Shown here piece after piece: positions 1 to 5,419 of a stretch of DNA of 10,662 bases. The notes beneath the pieces were generated by a model, which searched no databases, was not told where the DNA came from, and was given only the letters and a program-made list of their open reading frames with translations. The translations under genes and the position numbers were made by a program. Source of the DNA: an uncultured Bacteroidota bacterium (GTDB lineage: Bacteria > Bacteroidota > Bacteroidia > Chitinophagales > Chitinophagaceae); the NCBI GenBank assembly GCA_903835145.1, contig CAILMA010000404.1, positions 1-10,662 of the forward strand, read 5' to 3'. Position 1 is the first letter of the stretch. Every line of letters begins with the position of its first letter.

Positions 1-128
1 ATAAAATTTTATACCGTAAAATAAGAAATTTACAGGCTGAGTTAGGTACAGAACATGTTGCCTGATATTTATTTATTTCCGGCTCAAGGGCAGGTGTCTA
101 TGTTCCCTAAAGCTTAAAAAAGTGATAA

Positions 129-151
129 AATAGCAATAAAATTTTGCTATT
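129..151. other. AT-rich hairpin upstream of the DUF1573 gene
   Basis: Eight-base arms AATAGCAA (129-136) and TTGCTATT (144-151) flank a 7-base loop. The following DNA is T-rich, so this may be a terminator for a gene ending left of the window, or an operator for the gene at 189. The rest of bases 1-188 shows no recognisable gene. One frame is open from base 3 to a TGA at 63-65 (about 20 codons) and could be the end of an outside gene, but it is too short to judge. Confidence 0.3.
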
Positions 152-188
152 GTTTGTAATTGTTTAATTTTATGCAAACGACCTGACT

Positions 189-1169
189 ATGCGTAAGCTT
201 ACTTTTTGTATTTTTTCCTTTTTTATATTTACTGGCATTTCGAGAGCACAAGAACAGAAAACACAATCTGGCGATGCTAATGTAGCAGCTCCTGTTAAGG
301 CAAAGAAGCCGAAGAAGGGACATAACGTACCGGTACCACCAGTGCCACCGGGCGCACCCGTTGCAGGTCAGCCCCCAGTGCCAGGTCAGCCTCCATTACC
401 AGGTCAGCCTCCGGTACCTCCTCATCCTCCTGTGGGAGGGCGCGTTATGCCTCCGGGCCCGCCGCCTAATGGACAACAACCTAACAATAATCAGCCACCA
501 TTGCCTGGGCAGCCACCACTTCCCGGACAGCCGCATTTGGTAAATGACGGACATCAGCCAGTTCTTGGTCAGCCAGTTCCTGGTGCGCTCAAAAATCAGC
601 GCCACGGCAAAGGAAAAGGTGATAAGATGAATCAATCCAATCTTCCGCTCGATCAGCAGCGTATTGCTGGTCAGCCTCCGTTACCCGGACAACCGCCTAT
701 GCCGCCTATGCCTCCTGGCCGTCCCGGTCAGCCACCGTTACCCGGTCAGCCGCCATTGCCTGGTCAGCCACCACTTCCTGGTCAGCCACCATTGCCCGGT
801 CAGCCACCGCTTCCCGGTCGCCCTATGCAGCAAACTGTAAATGTTGGCCCGAATGCAGGGAAATTTGAGTTCAATGAAGAAACGCATGACTACGGTGTTG
901 TAAAAGAAGGGCCAACCGCGGAGTGTGATTTCTATTTCAAGAATACCGGCAAAGAGGCAATTACTATTTCTGAAGCTCACGGTTCTTGCGGTGGTACTGT
1001 GCCAAGTTATCCAAAAGAGCCAATTGCTCCTGGAAAGACTGGCGTGATTCATGTTACCTACAATACTAAGGGTAGACTCGGTGTTATTAACAAAGACGTT
1101 ATTATACAATCTAATGCTAAACAACAGCCAATGACTTTGCATATTAAGGGCGAAGTAAAAGCCATGTAA
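189..1169 (+). CDS. Secreted proline-rich repeat protein with C-terminal DUF1573 domain
   Basis: A 326-residue exported protein of unknown function. Residues 1-20 form a signal peptide (basic start, long Phe/Ile-rich core, cleavage near SRA-QEQ). A Lys-rich patch (about 36-45) leads into a long low-complexity region (about 46-215) made mostly of the hexapeptide GQPP(L/V/M)P, broken by a basic segment around 135-150. Residues about 222-326 match DUF1573, an immunoglobulin-like beta domain common in Bacteroidota: a FEFNEETHDYGVVKEG start, a FKNTGKEAI strand, PKEPIAPGKTG, VTYNTKGRLG and a closing IKGEV. The family usually carries Ser-Cys-Gly-Cys-Thr; here it reads Ser-Cys-Gly-Gly-Thr (Cys267, Gly269), so the second cysteine is missing. 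The start is the first ATG and gives an intact signal peptide. The protein is probably periplasmic or surface-associated. A role as a spacer-plus-binding-domain or envelope protein is inference only. It ends at a terminator shared with the converging next gene. Confidence 0.85.
   Translation: MRKLTFCIFSFFIFTGISRAQEQKTQSGDANVAAPVKAKKPKKGHNVPVPPVPPGAPVAGQPPVPGQPPLPGQPPVPPHPPVGGRVMPPGPPPNGQQPNNNQPPLPGQPPLPGQPHLVNDGHQPVLGQPVPGALKNQRHGKGKGDKMNQSNLPLDQQRIAGQPPLPGQPPMPPMPPGRPGQPPLPGQPPLPGQPPLPGQPPLPGQPPLPGRPMQQTVNVGPNAGKFEFNEETHDYGVVKEGPTAECDFYFKNTGKEAITISEAHGSCGGTVPSYPKEPIAPGKTGVIHVTYNTKGRLGVINKDVIIQSNAKQQPMTLHIKGEVKAM
366..419 (+). repeat. Three 18-bp tandem repeats encoding GQPP(V/L)P
   Basis: Three consecutive 18-base units begin GGTCAGCC at 366, 384 and 402, in frame with the DUF1573-protein gene. 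Third codon positions differ between units, so this is an older, partly diverged array. Single or paired related units recur at 489-524 and 669-704. Confidence 0.8.
726..815 (+). repeat. Five 18-bp tandem repeats encoding GQPPLP
   Basis: Five uninterrupted 18-base units start at 726, 744, 762, 780 and 798. Each begins GGTCAGCC and encodes Gly-Gln-Pro-Pro-Leu-Pro. The units differ only at a few wobble positions. Because the period is a multiple of three, gain or loss of units by slippage would keep the downstream DUF1573 domain in frame. Confidence 0.9.
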
Positions 1170-1189
1170 TAGTATTTATTGAATTCATA

Positions 1190-1226
1190 AAAAAAGGTAG
1201 CCCGATCTTTTCTGGCTACCTTTTTT
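1190..1226. terminator. Bidirectional rho-independent terminator between converging genes
   Basis: The stem GGTAGCC (1196-1202) pairs with GGCTACC (1214-1220) around an 11-base loop. It is flanked by AAAAAA (1190-1195) and TTTTTT (1221-1226), which extend the stem and give a U-tract on either strand. It lies 20 bases after the DUF1573-protein stop and 18 bases from the stop of the GlsB-like gene, so it should end both transcripts. Confidence 0.88.
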
Positions 1227-1244
1227 AGTTTTTATACTGTTTTG

Positions 1245-1574
1245 TTACGGGTTGTTTCTATACTTTGTTTTGTCCTTTACTTTATACAACCTGAATAGGC
1301 CAAACACAAAAGAAAGTCCCATAGCGCCAACTGTCCCTGCCAAAATCTTTTTGATGGTTTCGTTTTCAACAAAGTGAATGTAGGGTAGGATATACATATT
1401 CCCAATCCAGCATCCAACTATACCTATCACCGCCGTGCCACCTAAACCAAAGCCTTTCCCAGGCAATATCATCTGGGCAATTAACCCTGCTATTAATCCG
1501 ATAACAATGAGCACAAGCAAGTCGTGGTGCTCAGTAAACTGATGCATTATAAAATGAATCGACTTTTCTACCAT
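1245..1574 (-). CDS. GlsB/YeaQ/YmgE family (transglycosylase-associated) membrane protein
   Basis: A small inner-membrane protein of the Transgly_assoc family, often annotated as stress-response membrane protein. The family's biochemical role is not settled despite its name. The hallmark is the Gly-rich run from about residue 26 (GLIAGLIAQMILPGKGFGLG) followed by a second Gly-rich helix (GTAVIGIVGCWIGN). A third hydrophobic helix lies at about 75-95 (ILAGTVGAMGLSFVFGLF), and the short tail is basic. Family members are usually about 80-90 residues; this one is 109 because of about 17 extra N-terminal residues containing several His. Starting at Met10 would give 100 residues and cannot be excluded, since neither start has a clear ribosome-binding site. 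It is a single-gene unit converging on the DUF1573-protein gene. Confidence 0.85.
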   Translation of the reverse strand: MVEKSIHFIMHQFTEHHDLLVLIVIGLIAGLIAQMILPGKGFGLGGTAVIGIVGCWIGNMYILPYIHFVENETIKKILAGTVGAMGLSFVFGLFRLYKVKDKTKYRNNP

Positions 1575-1689
1575 CAGGGATTTTTTTGGATAAAAATAGG
1601 TGTATGTGAATGAATTACTTTCGTTATTCTGCTCTTTTTTTAAGCTTAATCGGAATTTAAAACATGAGGTGAATATTCAGACAAAACAA

Positions 1690-1729
1690 AAAGCGAAACC
1701 AGAACAAGATGTTGTGCTGATTTCGCTTT
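1690..1729 (-). terminator. Rho-independent terminator of the YceI-like gene
   Basis: A long hairpin has outer arms AAAGCGAAA (1690-1698) and TTTCGCTTT (1721-1729). Pairing continues inward with two mismatches to a GATG loop at 1708-1711. On the minus strand the stem is followed by TTTGTTTTGT (1680-1689). It begins 36 bases past the yceI-like stop codon. The flanking 1575-1689 stretch holds no gene I can support. Confidence 0.82.
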
Positions 1730-1764
1730 AGTTTTTATTAAGTGCATTTCGCACCAATCATTAA

Positions 1765-2340
1765 TTATTCTTTGCCAAATTCTGCATTCGCAACAATTTC
1801 TACTTCTTCGCTCAGCATTGCAGATGGCATAGAAGCACCGATACCGAAATCACTACGGTTTACTTTGCCTCTTATTTTGCAACCAGCTATTTCTTTCTTG
1901 CTCATTGGGTTAACGCCAGTCTTAATGACTGCAGTAAGGGTTACTTTTTTAGTAACACCATGCATAGTAAGGTTGCCGGTTACGTTGTATTCGTCACCTT
2001 TTGTTTTCTTAAAAGAAGTACTCTTGAAGCTAAGGCCAGGGAATTTTGTTACATCAAAAAAGTCAGGGCTTTTCAGGTGTTCGTCTCTTTTATCGTTCTC
2101 AGTGCTTATGCTTCCTGCATCAGCAGTCATTTCCACAGTAGCATTGGTAAAATCTTTACCAGGAGCAGTGATTTTTGCACTAAAGGATTTGAAATCTCCT
2201 TCTACATCAGAAACCATAAGGTGGGTGATCGTGAATCCAAGTTTCGCATGTGCCTTGTCTAATGTCCAGGAAGACTGAGCAAATGATTGGATGGAGCATA
2301 ATGCCGTTGCTGCAATGGCAACTACTGAAAATTTCTTCAT
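1765..2340 (-). CDS. YceI family periplasmic protein
   Basis: A 191-residue exported protein of the YceI-like family, beta-barrel lipocalin-like proteins that bind isoprenoid or other amphiphilic molecules in the periplasm; the ligand here is unknown. Residues 1-22 are a signal peptide (MKKF start, Ala-rich core, cleavage near SFA-Q). The mature part opens with SSWTLDKAHAKLGFTITHLM, the family's usual W-x-x-D-x-x-H/A-x-x-x-x-F pattern. It continues with VEGDFKSFSAKI, the KSPDFFDVTKFPGLSFKST block, the NLTMHGVTK strand and IRGKVNRSDFGIG near the C-terminus, all typical. Length matches the family. The gene is divergent from an HxlR regulator with a 111-base shared control region containing a palindrome, so redox- or electrophile-dependent control by that neighbour is likely but inferred. 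Confidence 0.93.
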   Translation of the reverse strand: MKKFSVVAIAATALCSIQSFAQSSWTLDKAHAKLGFTITHLMVSDVEGDFKSFSAKITAPGKDFTNATVEMTADAGSISTENDKRDEHLKSPDFFDVTKFPGLSFKSTSFKKTKGDEYNVTGNLTMHGVTKKVTLTAVIKTGVNPMSKKEIAGCKIRGKVNRSDFGIGASMPSAMLSEEVEIVANAEFGKE

Positions 2341-2387
2341 TGTTTTGATTTTTAAAAAATGGTTTAAGGAACTGTTTTATTCCGGCA

Positions 2388-2415
2388 CAAATTTACTTAG
2401 TTTTGCTATACCAAA
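2388..2415 (-). promoter_or_regulatory. Promoter of the YceI-like gene (Bacteroidota -33/-7 type)
   Basis: On the minus strand TAAATTTG (2395-2388) fits the Bacteroidota -7 consensus TAnnTTTG. A TTTG (2415-2412) stands 16 bases upstream as a -33 candidate. The -33 element and the spacer lie inside the palindrome at 2401-2443, so a protein bound there would block this promoter. Confidence 0.6.
2398..2405 (+). promoter_or_regulatory. Probable -7 element of the hxlR-type gene
   Basis: TAGTTTTG matches TAnnTTTG on the plus strand, 46 bases before the regulator's ATG. Transcription would start near 2411-2413, inside the palindromic operator, which fits autorepression. I see no clear TTTG at -33. 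Confidence 0.45.
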
Positions 2416-2443
2416 GTAACTACTATACTAAAGTATAGCAAAA
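2401..2443. promoter_or_regulatory. Palindromic operator between yceI-like and hxlR-like genes
   Basis: A perfect 11-base inverted repeat TTTTGCTATAC (2401-2411) and GTATAGCAAAA (2433-2443) encloses 21 bases. Nested inside is the tighter palindrome CTATAC-TAAA-GTATAG (2423-2438). The motif TATACyAAAGTA also repeats directly at 2407-2418 and 2424-2435, 17 bases apart, giving two adjacent sites of which the gene-proximal one is perfect. HxlR-family dimers bind short dyads of this kind next to their own genes, so this is the probable binding site of the adjacent regulator. Confidence 0.75.
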
Positions 2444-2451
2444 TCAAGGTT

Positions 2452-2826
2452 ATGGATAAGACAAATTATGTTCGCTGCCTGAAAGCGCTGATACCAATAA
2501 GAGATGCTATTGATGTTATAAACGGAAAATGGAAGCTGCAAATCATTATTGCGCTTTCGGCTGGCAATACCCGTTTTAAAGACATTGAGCGCCAGATACC
2601 AAAGATTACGGCCCGGATGCTCTCAAAAGAGCTTAAGGAGCTGGAAGCCCACCATCTGGTGAAAAGAACAGTGTATGATTCGCTCCCTGTAACCGTGGAG
2701 TACACGCTTACATCCTATGCCGACTCACTGGACAATGTAATTGATGCCCTGCACGACTGGGGTTTGCAGCACCGCAAACGAATGATGTCCGAGACACCCC
2801 AAGAGGTTTTGGTAGAAGCTCAATAA
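2452..2826 (+). CDS. HxlR family winged-helix transcriptional regulator
   Basis: A 124-residue DNA-binding protein of the HxlR/MarR-like family, normally a dimer. Cys9 is the only cysteine, placed ahead of the INGKWKLQIIIAL helix as in thiol-based sensors of this family such as YodB. The helix-turn-helix covers about residues 40-65 (TRFKDIERQIPKITARMLSKEL), followed by the recognition-proximal LKELEAHHLVKRTVY and the wing SLPVTVEYTLT. The C-terminal dimerisation helix contains ALHDWGLQHRKRM. Length is normal. The start is the ATG 9 bases after the operator palindrome, and its leader is therefore very short. Arrangement and operator suggest it represses itself and the divergent YceI-like gene and is released by an electrophile or oxidant through Cys9. 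The ligand and mode are inferred. Confidence 0.92.
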   Translation: MDKTNYVRCLKALIPIRDAIDVINGKWKLQIIIALSAGNTRFKDIERQIPKITARMLSKELKELEAHHLVKRTVYDSLPVTVEYTLTSYADSLDNVIDALHDWGLQHRKRMMSETPQEVLVEAQ

Positions 2827-2860
2827 TTTCATTATGCTGCTTTAGCGTCCAAATCTTTTT

Positions 2861-2899
2861 GCCAAATGCTTTCCCCGGCATTGATTTGCCGGGCTTGGC
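2861..2899 (+). terminator. Possible terminator hairpin after the hxlR-like gene
   Basis: CCCGGCA (2874-2880) and TGCCGGG (2887-2893) form a GC-rich stem with a 6-base loop, and GCCAA (2861-2865) could pair with TTGGC (2895-2899) outside it. It lies about 35-70 bases after the regulator's stop codon. There is no T-run after it, so efficient intrinsic termination is doubtful. Confidence 0.4.
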
Positions 2900-2919
2900 T
2901 GAATAGAGTGGCAAAATTT

Positions 2920-2955
2920 AATCGTTTCTTCCATTGGATAGAAATTGAAACGATT
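2920..2955 (-). terminator. Hairpin overlapping the DUF4476 gene stop codon
   Basis: Nine-base arms AATCGTTTC (2920-2928) and GAAACGATT (2947-2955) are separated by 18 bases. The right arm covers two bases of the minus-strand TAA. On the minus strand the hairpin is followed by AAATTTTGCC, a weak U-tract. It is the only candidate terminator for the DUF4476 gene. Confidence 0.35.
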
Positions 2956-3787
2956 ACCTGTTCTTACTCACATAGTTATTAAGTGCATCTTTATTAGAAT
3001 CGAAGGAAAACACAGCATTTACTTTATAATAAGCCCCATTGTCCACAGTGCGTTTGTAAGCCACCTTTGCAAATGCCAGCCTGCTGTCATCAAAACTGAA
3101 AATCTTGCAAATCTCAATTACCTGGTCGGTAGTAAAGTAGTTATTGGCTGCAATTGTTTTTGCGGTTGATAGCTTGGTGTCATCGAAGGAGCTCCCTGCT
3201 ATAGCCTGTTTTGCGTCGCTAAAAGACTGTGGGTCCATAGCCGCAGGTGCTGGTGGTGCTGGCGGCGGTGCCTGGTGGTGGTTATCGTTCCGGTCACGGT
3301 CTCCCATTCTGTGGTCGTCATCATGTCCGTAGTTCATCACATATTCGCCTTCTTCACCCCGGTATCCTGCTTCCAGTGGCGTTAATTTGTGCAGCACAAT
3401 TCTCGCTCTGCCATCCCGGTCCCTTACTATTTTCAGGGTTAGATTTATGGCCTTGCCCTCTACAGGGTCCATAAAAGAAATACGTTTGGTAATAGCGGGA
3501 GTGCGGTTATCGTCAAAGATGACCTGAAGCTCATTTCCTACTTGCGGCAGGTGCTCGATTCTTATTCTCGTTTGCGGCTGTGCGTTCTGTTTCACACCGT
3601 TCACTAAAAGCTGGAATCGGTCGCCGCTTTCTGAAAATACTGTTAGGGCACTTCCGGCTTCCCCTGCCATTTCTCTTCCACCGCCATGGCTCTCCCGGCG
3701 TTCTCCTCCTCCATTATATTGTGCCCTCGCTGCGTTGCTCAATGTGAGCCCTACAAGCAAAAGGATAACTAATCGTTTCATAACCAC
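2954..3787 (-). CDS. Secreted DUF4476 domain protein
   Basis: A 277-residue exported protein of unknown function. Residues 1-22 are a signal peptide (MVMKRLVILLLVGLTLSNAARA then Q). A Gly/Glu/Arg-rich linker (24-45) precedes a beta-rich N-domain (about 47-130) with the block LTVFSESGDRFQLLVNGVKQN often seen in Bacteroidota proteins of this type. A charged His/Asp/Arg segment (about 150-168) and a Pro/Ala hinge (170-182) follow. The C-terminal DUF4476 domain (about 185-277) is made of three-helix repeats with the recurring F-D/S-x-x-x-L/A pattern: SSFDDTKLSTAKTIA, FSFDDSRLAFAKVAYKRT and AVFSFDSNKDAL. The second Met (residue 3) would serve equally well as a start. Neighbours on both sides are divergent or convergent, so this is a single-gene unit. 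The His/Asp-rich segment might bind metal, but that is only a guess. Confidence 0.85.
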   Translation of the reverse strand: MVMKRLVILLLVGLTLSNAARAQYNGGGERRESHGGGREMAGEAGSALTVFSESGDRFQLLVNGVKQNAQPQTRIRIEHLPQVGNELQVIFDDNRTPAITKRISFMDPVEGKAINLTLKIVRDRDGRARIVLHKLTPLEAGYRGEEGEYVMNYGHDDDHRMGDRDRNDNHHQAPPPAPPAPAAMDPQSFSDAKQAIAGSSFDDTKLSTAKTIAANNYFTTDQVIEICKIFSFDDSRLAFAKVAYKRTVDNGAYYKVNAVFSFDSNKDALNNYVSKNR

Positions 3788-3865
3788 GCTTTTAAATGCA
3801 AGTATAACAATTATTGAGCCAGTTTTTTAGGGTTCTTTCTGAAATCTGCAACCCATTCGGCGGAA

Positions 3866-3873
3866 CAAAAGTA
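3866..3873 (-). promoter_or_regulatory. Probable -7 element of the DUF4476 gene
   Basis: On the minus strand TACTTTTG fits TAnnTTTG. It would give an untranslated leader of about 70 bases before the ATG at 3787. A TTG at 3899-3897 is a weak -33 candidate with a long spacer. Confidence 0.5.
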
Positions 3874-3956
3874 AAGTTGTCTCGTTTTTTACGTTGCAAT
3901 TACAAAAAAACGATACAATATATTTTCAGTAATGAAATAGTAAGTACAAAAACCCT

Positions 3957-3964
3957 TACATTTG
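3957..3964 (+). promoter_or_regulatory. Distal -7 element upstream of rpsL
   Basis: TACATTTG followed by GC matches the Bacteroidota -7 consensus TAnnTTTG. It lies 115 bases before the rpsL ATG. No TTTG is visible at -33. If active it would produce a leader of about 110 bases containing the proximal promoter. Confidence 0.5.
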
Positions 3965-4017
3965 CAGCCTGATTAACGAAAAAACAAGGGCAAAGAATAT
4001 TTTTTCTATTTTTTGTA

Positions 4018-4046
4018 TTTGTTTTGGATTTTTTTTATTACCTTTG
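4018..4046 (+). promoter_or_regulatory. Main rpsL-rpsG promoter
   Basis: TTTG (4018-4021), 17 bases, then TACCTTTG (4039-4046) followed by CA is a near-ideal Bacteroidota -33/-7 pair. Transcription would start near 4052, leaving an AT-rich leader of about 28 bases before the rpsL ATG and no Shine-Dalgarno sequence. Bases 3788-4079 contain only promoter elements; I see no gene there. Confidence 0.72.
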
Positions 4047-4079
4047 CACTCCGTTTAAAATTTTTACTTAAAGCTTACA

Positions 4080-4496
4080 ATGCCAACCATACAACAATTA
4101 GTACGCAAGGGCCGCGAGATAATGCGGACGAAATCGAAAAGCCGCGCTTTGGATGCTTGTCCACAACGTCGTGGAGTTTGTACCCGCGTATATACTACTA
4201 CTCCTAAGAAGCCGAACTCAGCGCTGCGTAAAGTAGCTAAGGTGCGCCTTACTAACAAATTAGAAGTGATAGCATATATTCCAGGTGAAGGACATAACCT
4301 GCAAGAGCACTCCATAGTGCTTATTCGCGGAGGTCGTGTTAAAGACCTTCCGGGTGTGCGTTATCATATTGTGCGCGGAGCACTCGATACTGCGGGCGTA
4401 AAAGACCGTAAGAAGAGCCGTAGTAAATATGGTACCAAGACAGAAAAGGTTAAAGGCGGTGCTAAAGCAGGCGCTAAACCAGCAGGTAAGAAATAG
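4080..4496 (+). CDS. rpsL: 30S ribosomal protein S12
   Basis: Universal S12 protein at the 30S decoding centre. Recognisable throughout: [11 protein letters not shown] at the N-terminus, [20 protein letters not shown], the [10 protein letters not shown] segment and [14 protein letters not shown]. Numbering matches the family, so the streptomycin-relevant lysines Lys43 and Lys88 are both the sensitive wild-type residue, and Asp89 is the site methylthiolated in many bacteria. At 138 residues it is about 14 longer than the E. coli protein because of a Lys/Ala/Gly tail after KYGTKTEK, as in several Bacteroidota. First gene of a two-gene operon, 40 bases before rpsG, under a strong TAnnTTTG promoter. 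Confidence 0.99.
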   Translation: MPTIQQLVRKGREIMRTKSKSRALDACPQRRGVCTRVYTTTPKKPNSALRKVAKVRLTNKLEVIAYIPGEGHNLQEHSIVLIRGGRVKDLPGVRYHIVRGALDTAGVKDRKKSRSKYGTKTEKVKGGAKAGAKPAGKK

Positions 4497-4536
4497 TCAT
4501 AAAATATTTTCATTAATAATAAAGTAAAGCCAGGCA

Positions 4537-5004
4537 ATGAGAAAGGCACAGGCCAAAAAGCTCCCGTTAGCACCAGATCCTAAGTTCGACGATAAATTAG
4601 TTACCCGTTTTGTAAATTGCCTTATGTGGGGTGGTAACAAAACAGTAGTACTCAGTGCATTCTACGATGCATTGGATAAAGTTTCAAAAATAACCAGCGA
4701 AGAAGGTTACGAAGTGTGGAAGCGCGCTTTGACTAACGTTACTCCTGCGGTTGAGGTGCGTAGCCGCCGTATTGGTGGTGCTACTTTCCAGATTCCATCG
4801 GAAGTGCGCGCTGACCGTAAAATATCACTCAGCATGAAATGGCTGATTCGTTACGCTCGTGACCGGAATGGTAAAACCATTGCAGACAAACTTGCAAACG
4901 AAATAGTTGCAGCAGCAAAAGGTGAAGGTGGTGCTTTCAAAAAGAAAGAAGATACCCATCGTATGGCTGAAGCTAATAAAGCATTCTCCCACTTTAAAGT
5001 TTAA
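4537..5004 (+). CDS. rpsG: 30S ribosomal protein S7
   Basis: S7 nucleates assembly of the 30S head by binding the 3' domain of 16S rRNA and contacts E-site tRNA. The 155-residue length and sequence are typical: MRKAQAKKLPLAPDPKF start, VTRFVNCLMWGGNKTVV, PAVEVRSRRIGGATFQIP (rRNA-binding beta-hairpin), ADRKISLSMKWLIRYAR and the C-terminal KKKEDTHRMAEANKAFSH. It follows rpsL by 40 bases with no terminator between them and is the last gene of the unit. The normal next gene, fusA (EF-G), is absent; a strong terminator begins 22 bases after the stop. Confidence 0.99.
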   Translation: MRKAQAKKLPLAPDPKFDDKLVTRFVNCLMWGGNKTVVLSAFYDALDKVSKITSEEGYEVWKRALTNVTPAVEVRSRRIGGATFQIPSEVRADRKISLSMKWLIRYARDRNGKTIADKLANEIVAAAKGEGGAFKKKEDTHRMAEANKAFSHFKV

Positions 5005-5026
5005 CTTTAAGTCAGTATATCATTCG

Positions 5027-5052
5027 AAAATCCCCTGCATGCAGGGGATTTT
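5027..5052. terminator. Perfect palindromic terminator after rpsG
   Basis: Thirteen-base arms 5027-5039 and 5040-5052 are perfect reverse complements with no unpaired centre; in RNA the central CATG would form the loop. The core is TCCCCTGCA/TGCAGGGGA flanked by A- and T-runs, and the plus strand continues TTTTTGTGCTTTT. It closes the rpsL-rpsG transcript and could also stop minus-strand transcripts from the glycosyltransferase gene. Bases 5053-5251 beyond it show no supportable gene, only a weak imperfect dyad near 5171-5195. Confidence 0.9.
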
Positions 5053-5251
5053 TGTGCTTTTATCCAATAGCAGTTTGTCAGTCCCTTAGTATTAAGTCCC
5101 GGACGTTCGCCATATTGATTTATGTGCAAAAAGTTCAGAAGAAACAGCAGGCAATTAAATTGAGTAAACGAACGGAATACTGAATTGATTCCGGTTTCGA
5201 TTCTAAGAGTTAAAAAATTACCAATAGAGTCAAACTCGTCAAAGGTTGAGA

Positions 5252-5419
5252 TTAGTGCCACATAACGACTTTATAGCCCATCTGTTCAATATTTTTTATG
5301 GTAGTTTCATCAAGCGTTATTTCATAACAGATGCAATTAGTGAAAAACATCACCTCAACGTAGCAGGGGCAATTAAAAACTACTGTATTTGCATCGATGT
5401 TTGTGCTGCCAATAAACGC
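5252..5419 (-). other. In-frame continuation of the glycosyltransferase gene after UGA
   Basis: Reading past the TGA at 5422-5420 in the same frame gives 55 sense codons and then TAA (5254-5252). The translation runs AFIGSTNIDA, then NTVVFNCPCYVEVMFFTN, then a Cys/Tyr-Glu-Ile strand, LDETTIKNIEQMGYKVV and MWH. This looks like real protein. It resembles the end of Bacteroidota PMT/ArnT-like glycosyltransferases, where a soluble strand-helix tail with a valine-rich 'VVFN' strand, a 'P-x-E-x-MF-Y/F-T' motif and an 'I-x-x-L/I-x-x-x-GY' helix follows the last membrane helix. With it the enzyme would have about 472 residues. The resemblance is from memory of the family, not an alignment. It may be a mutated (nonsense) tail, a sequencing error, or a readthrough product. 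Confidence 0.68.

Noticed and set aside
738..1142. Open frame on the minus strand across the proline-rich repeats
   Set aside because: Its Trp-rich repetitive translation is just the reverse complement of the 18-base repeat; the plus frame has a signal peptide and DUF1573 domain.
5007..5261. 84-codon minus-strand frame starting with GTG just past the glycosyltransferase tail
   Set aside because: It reads straight through the rpsG terminator palindrome, starts at GTG with no promoter or ribosome-binding signal, and shows no known motif. The extended glycosyltransferase frame ends within its first codons.
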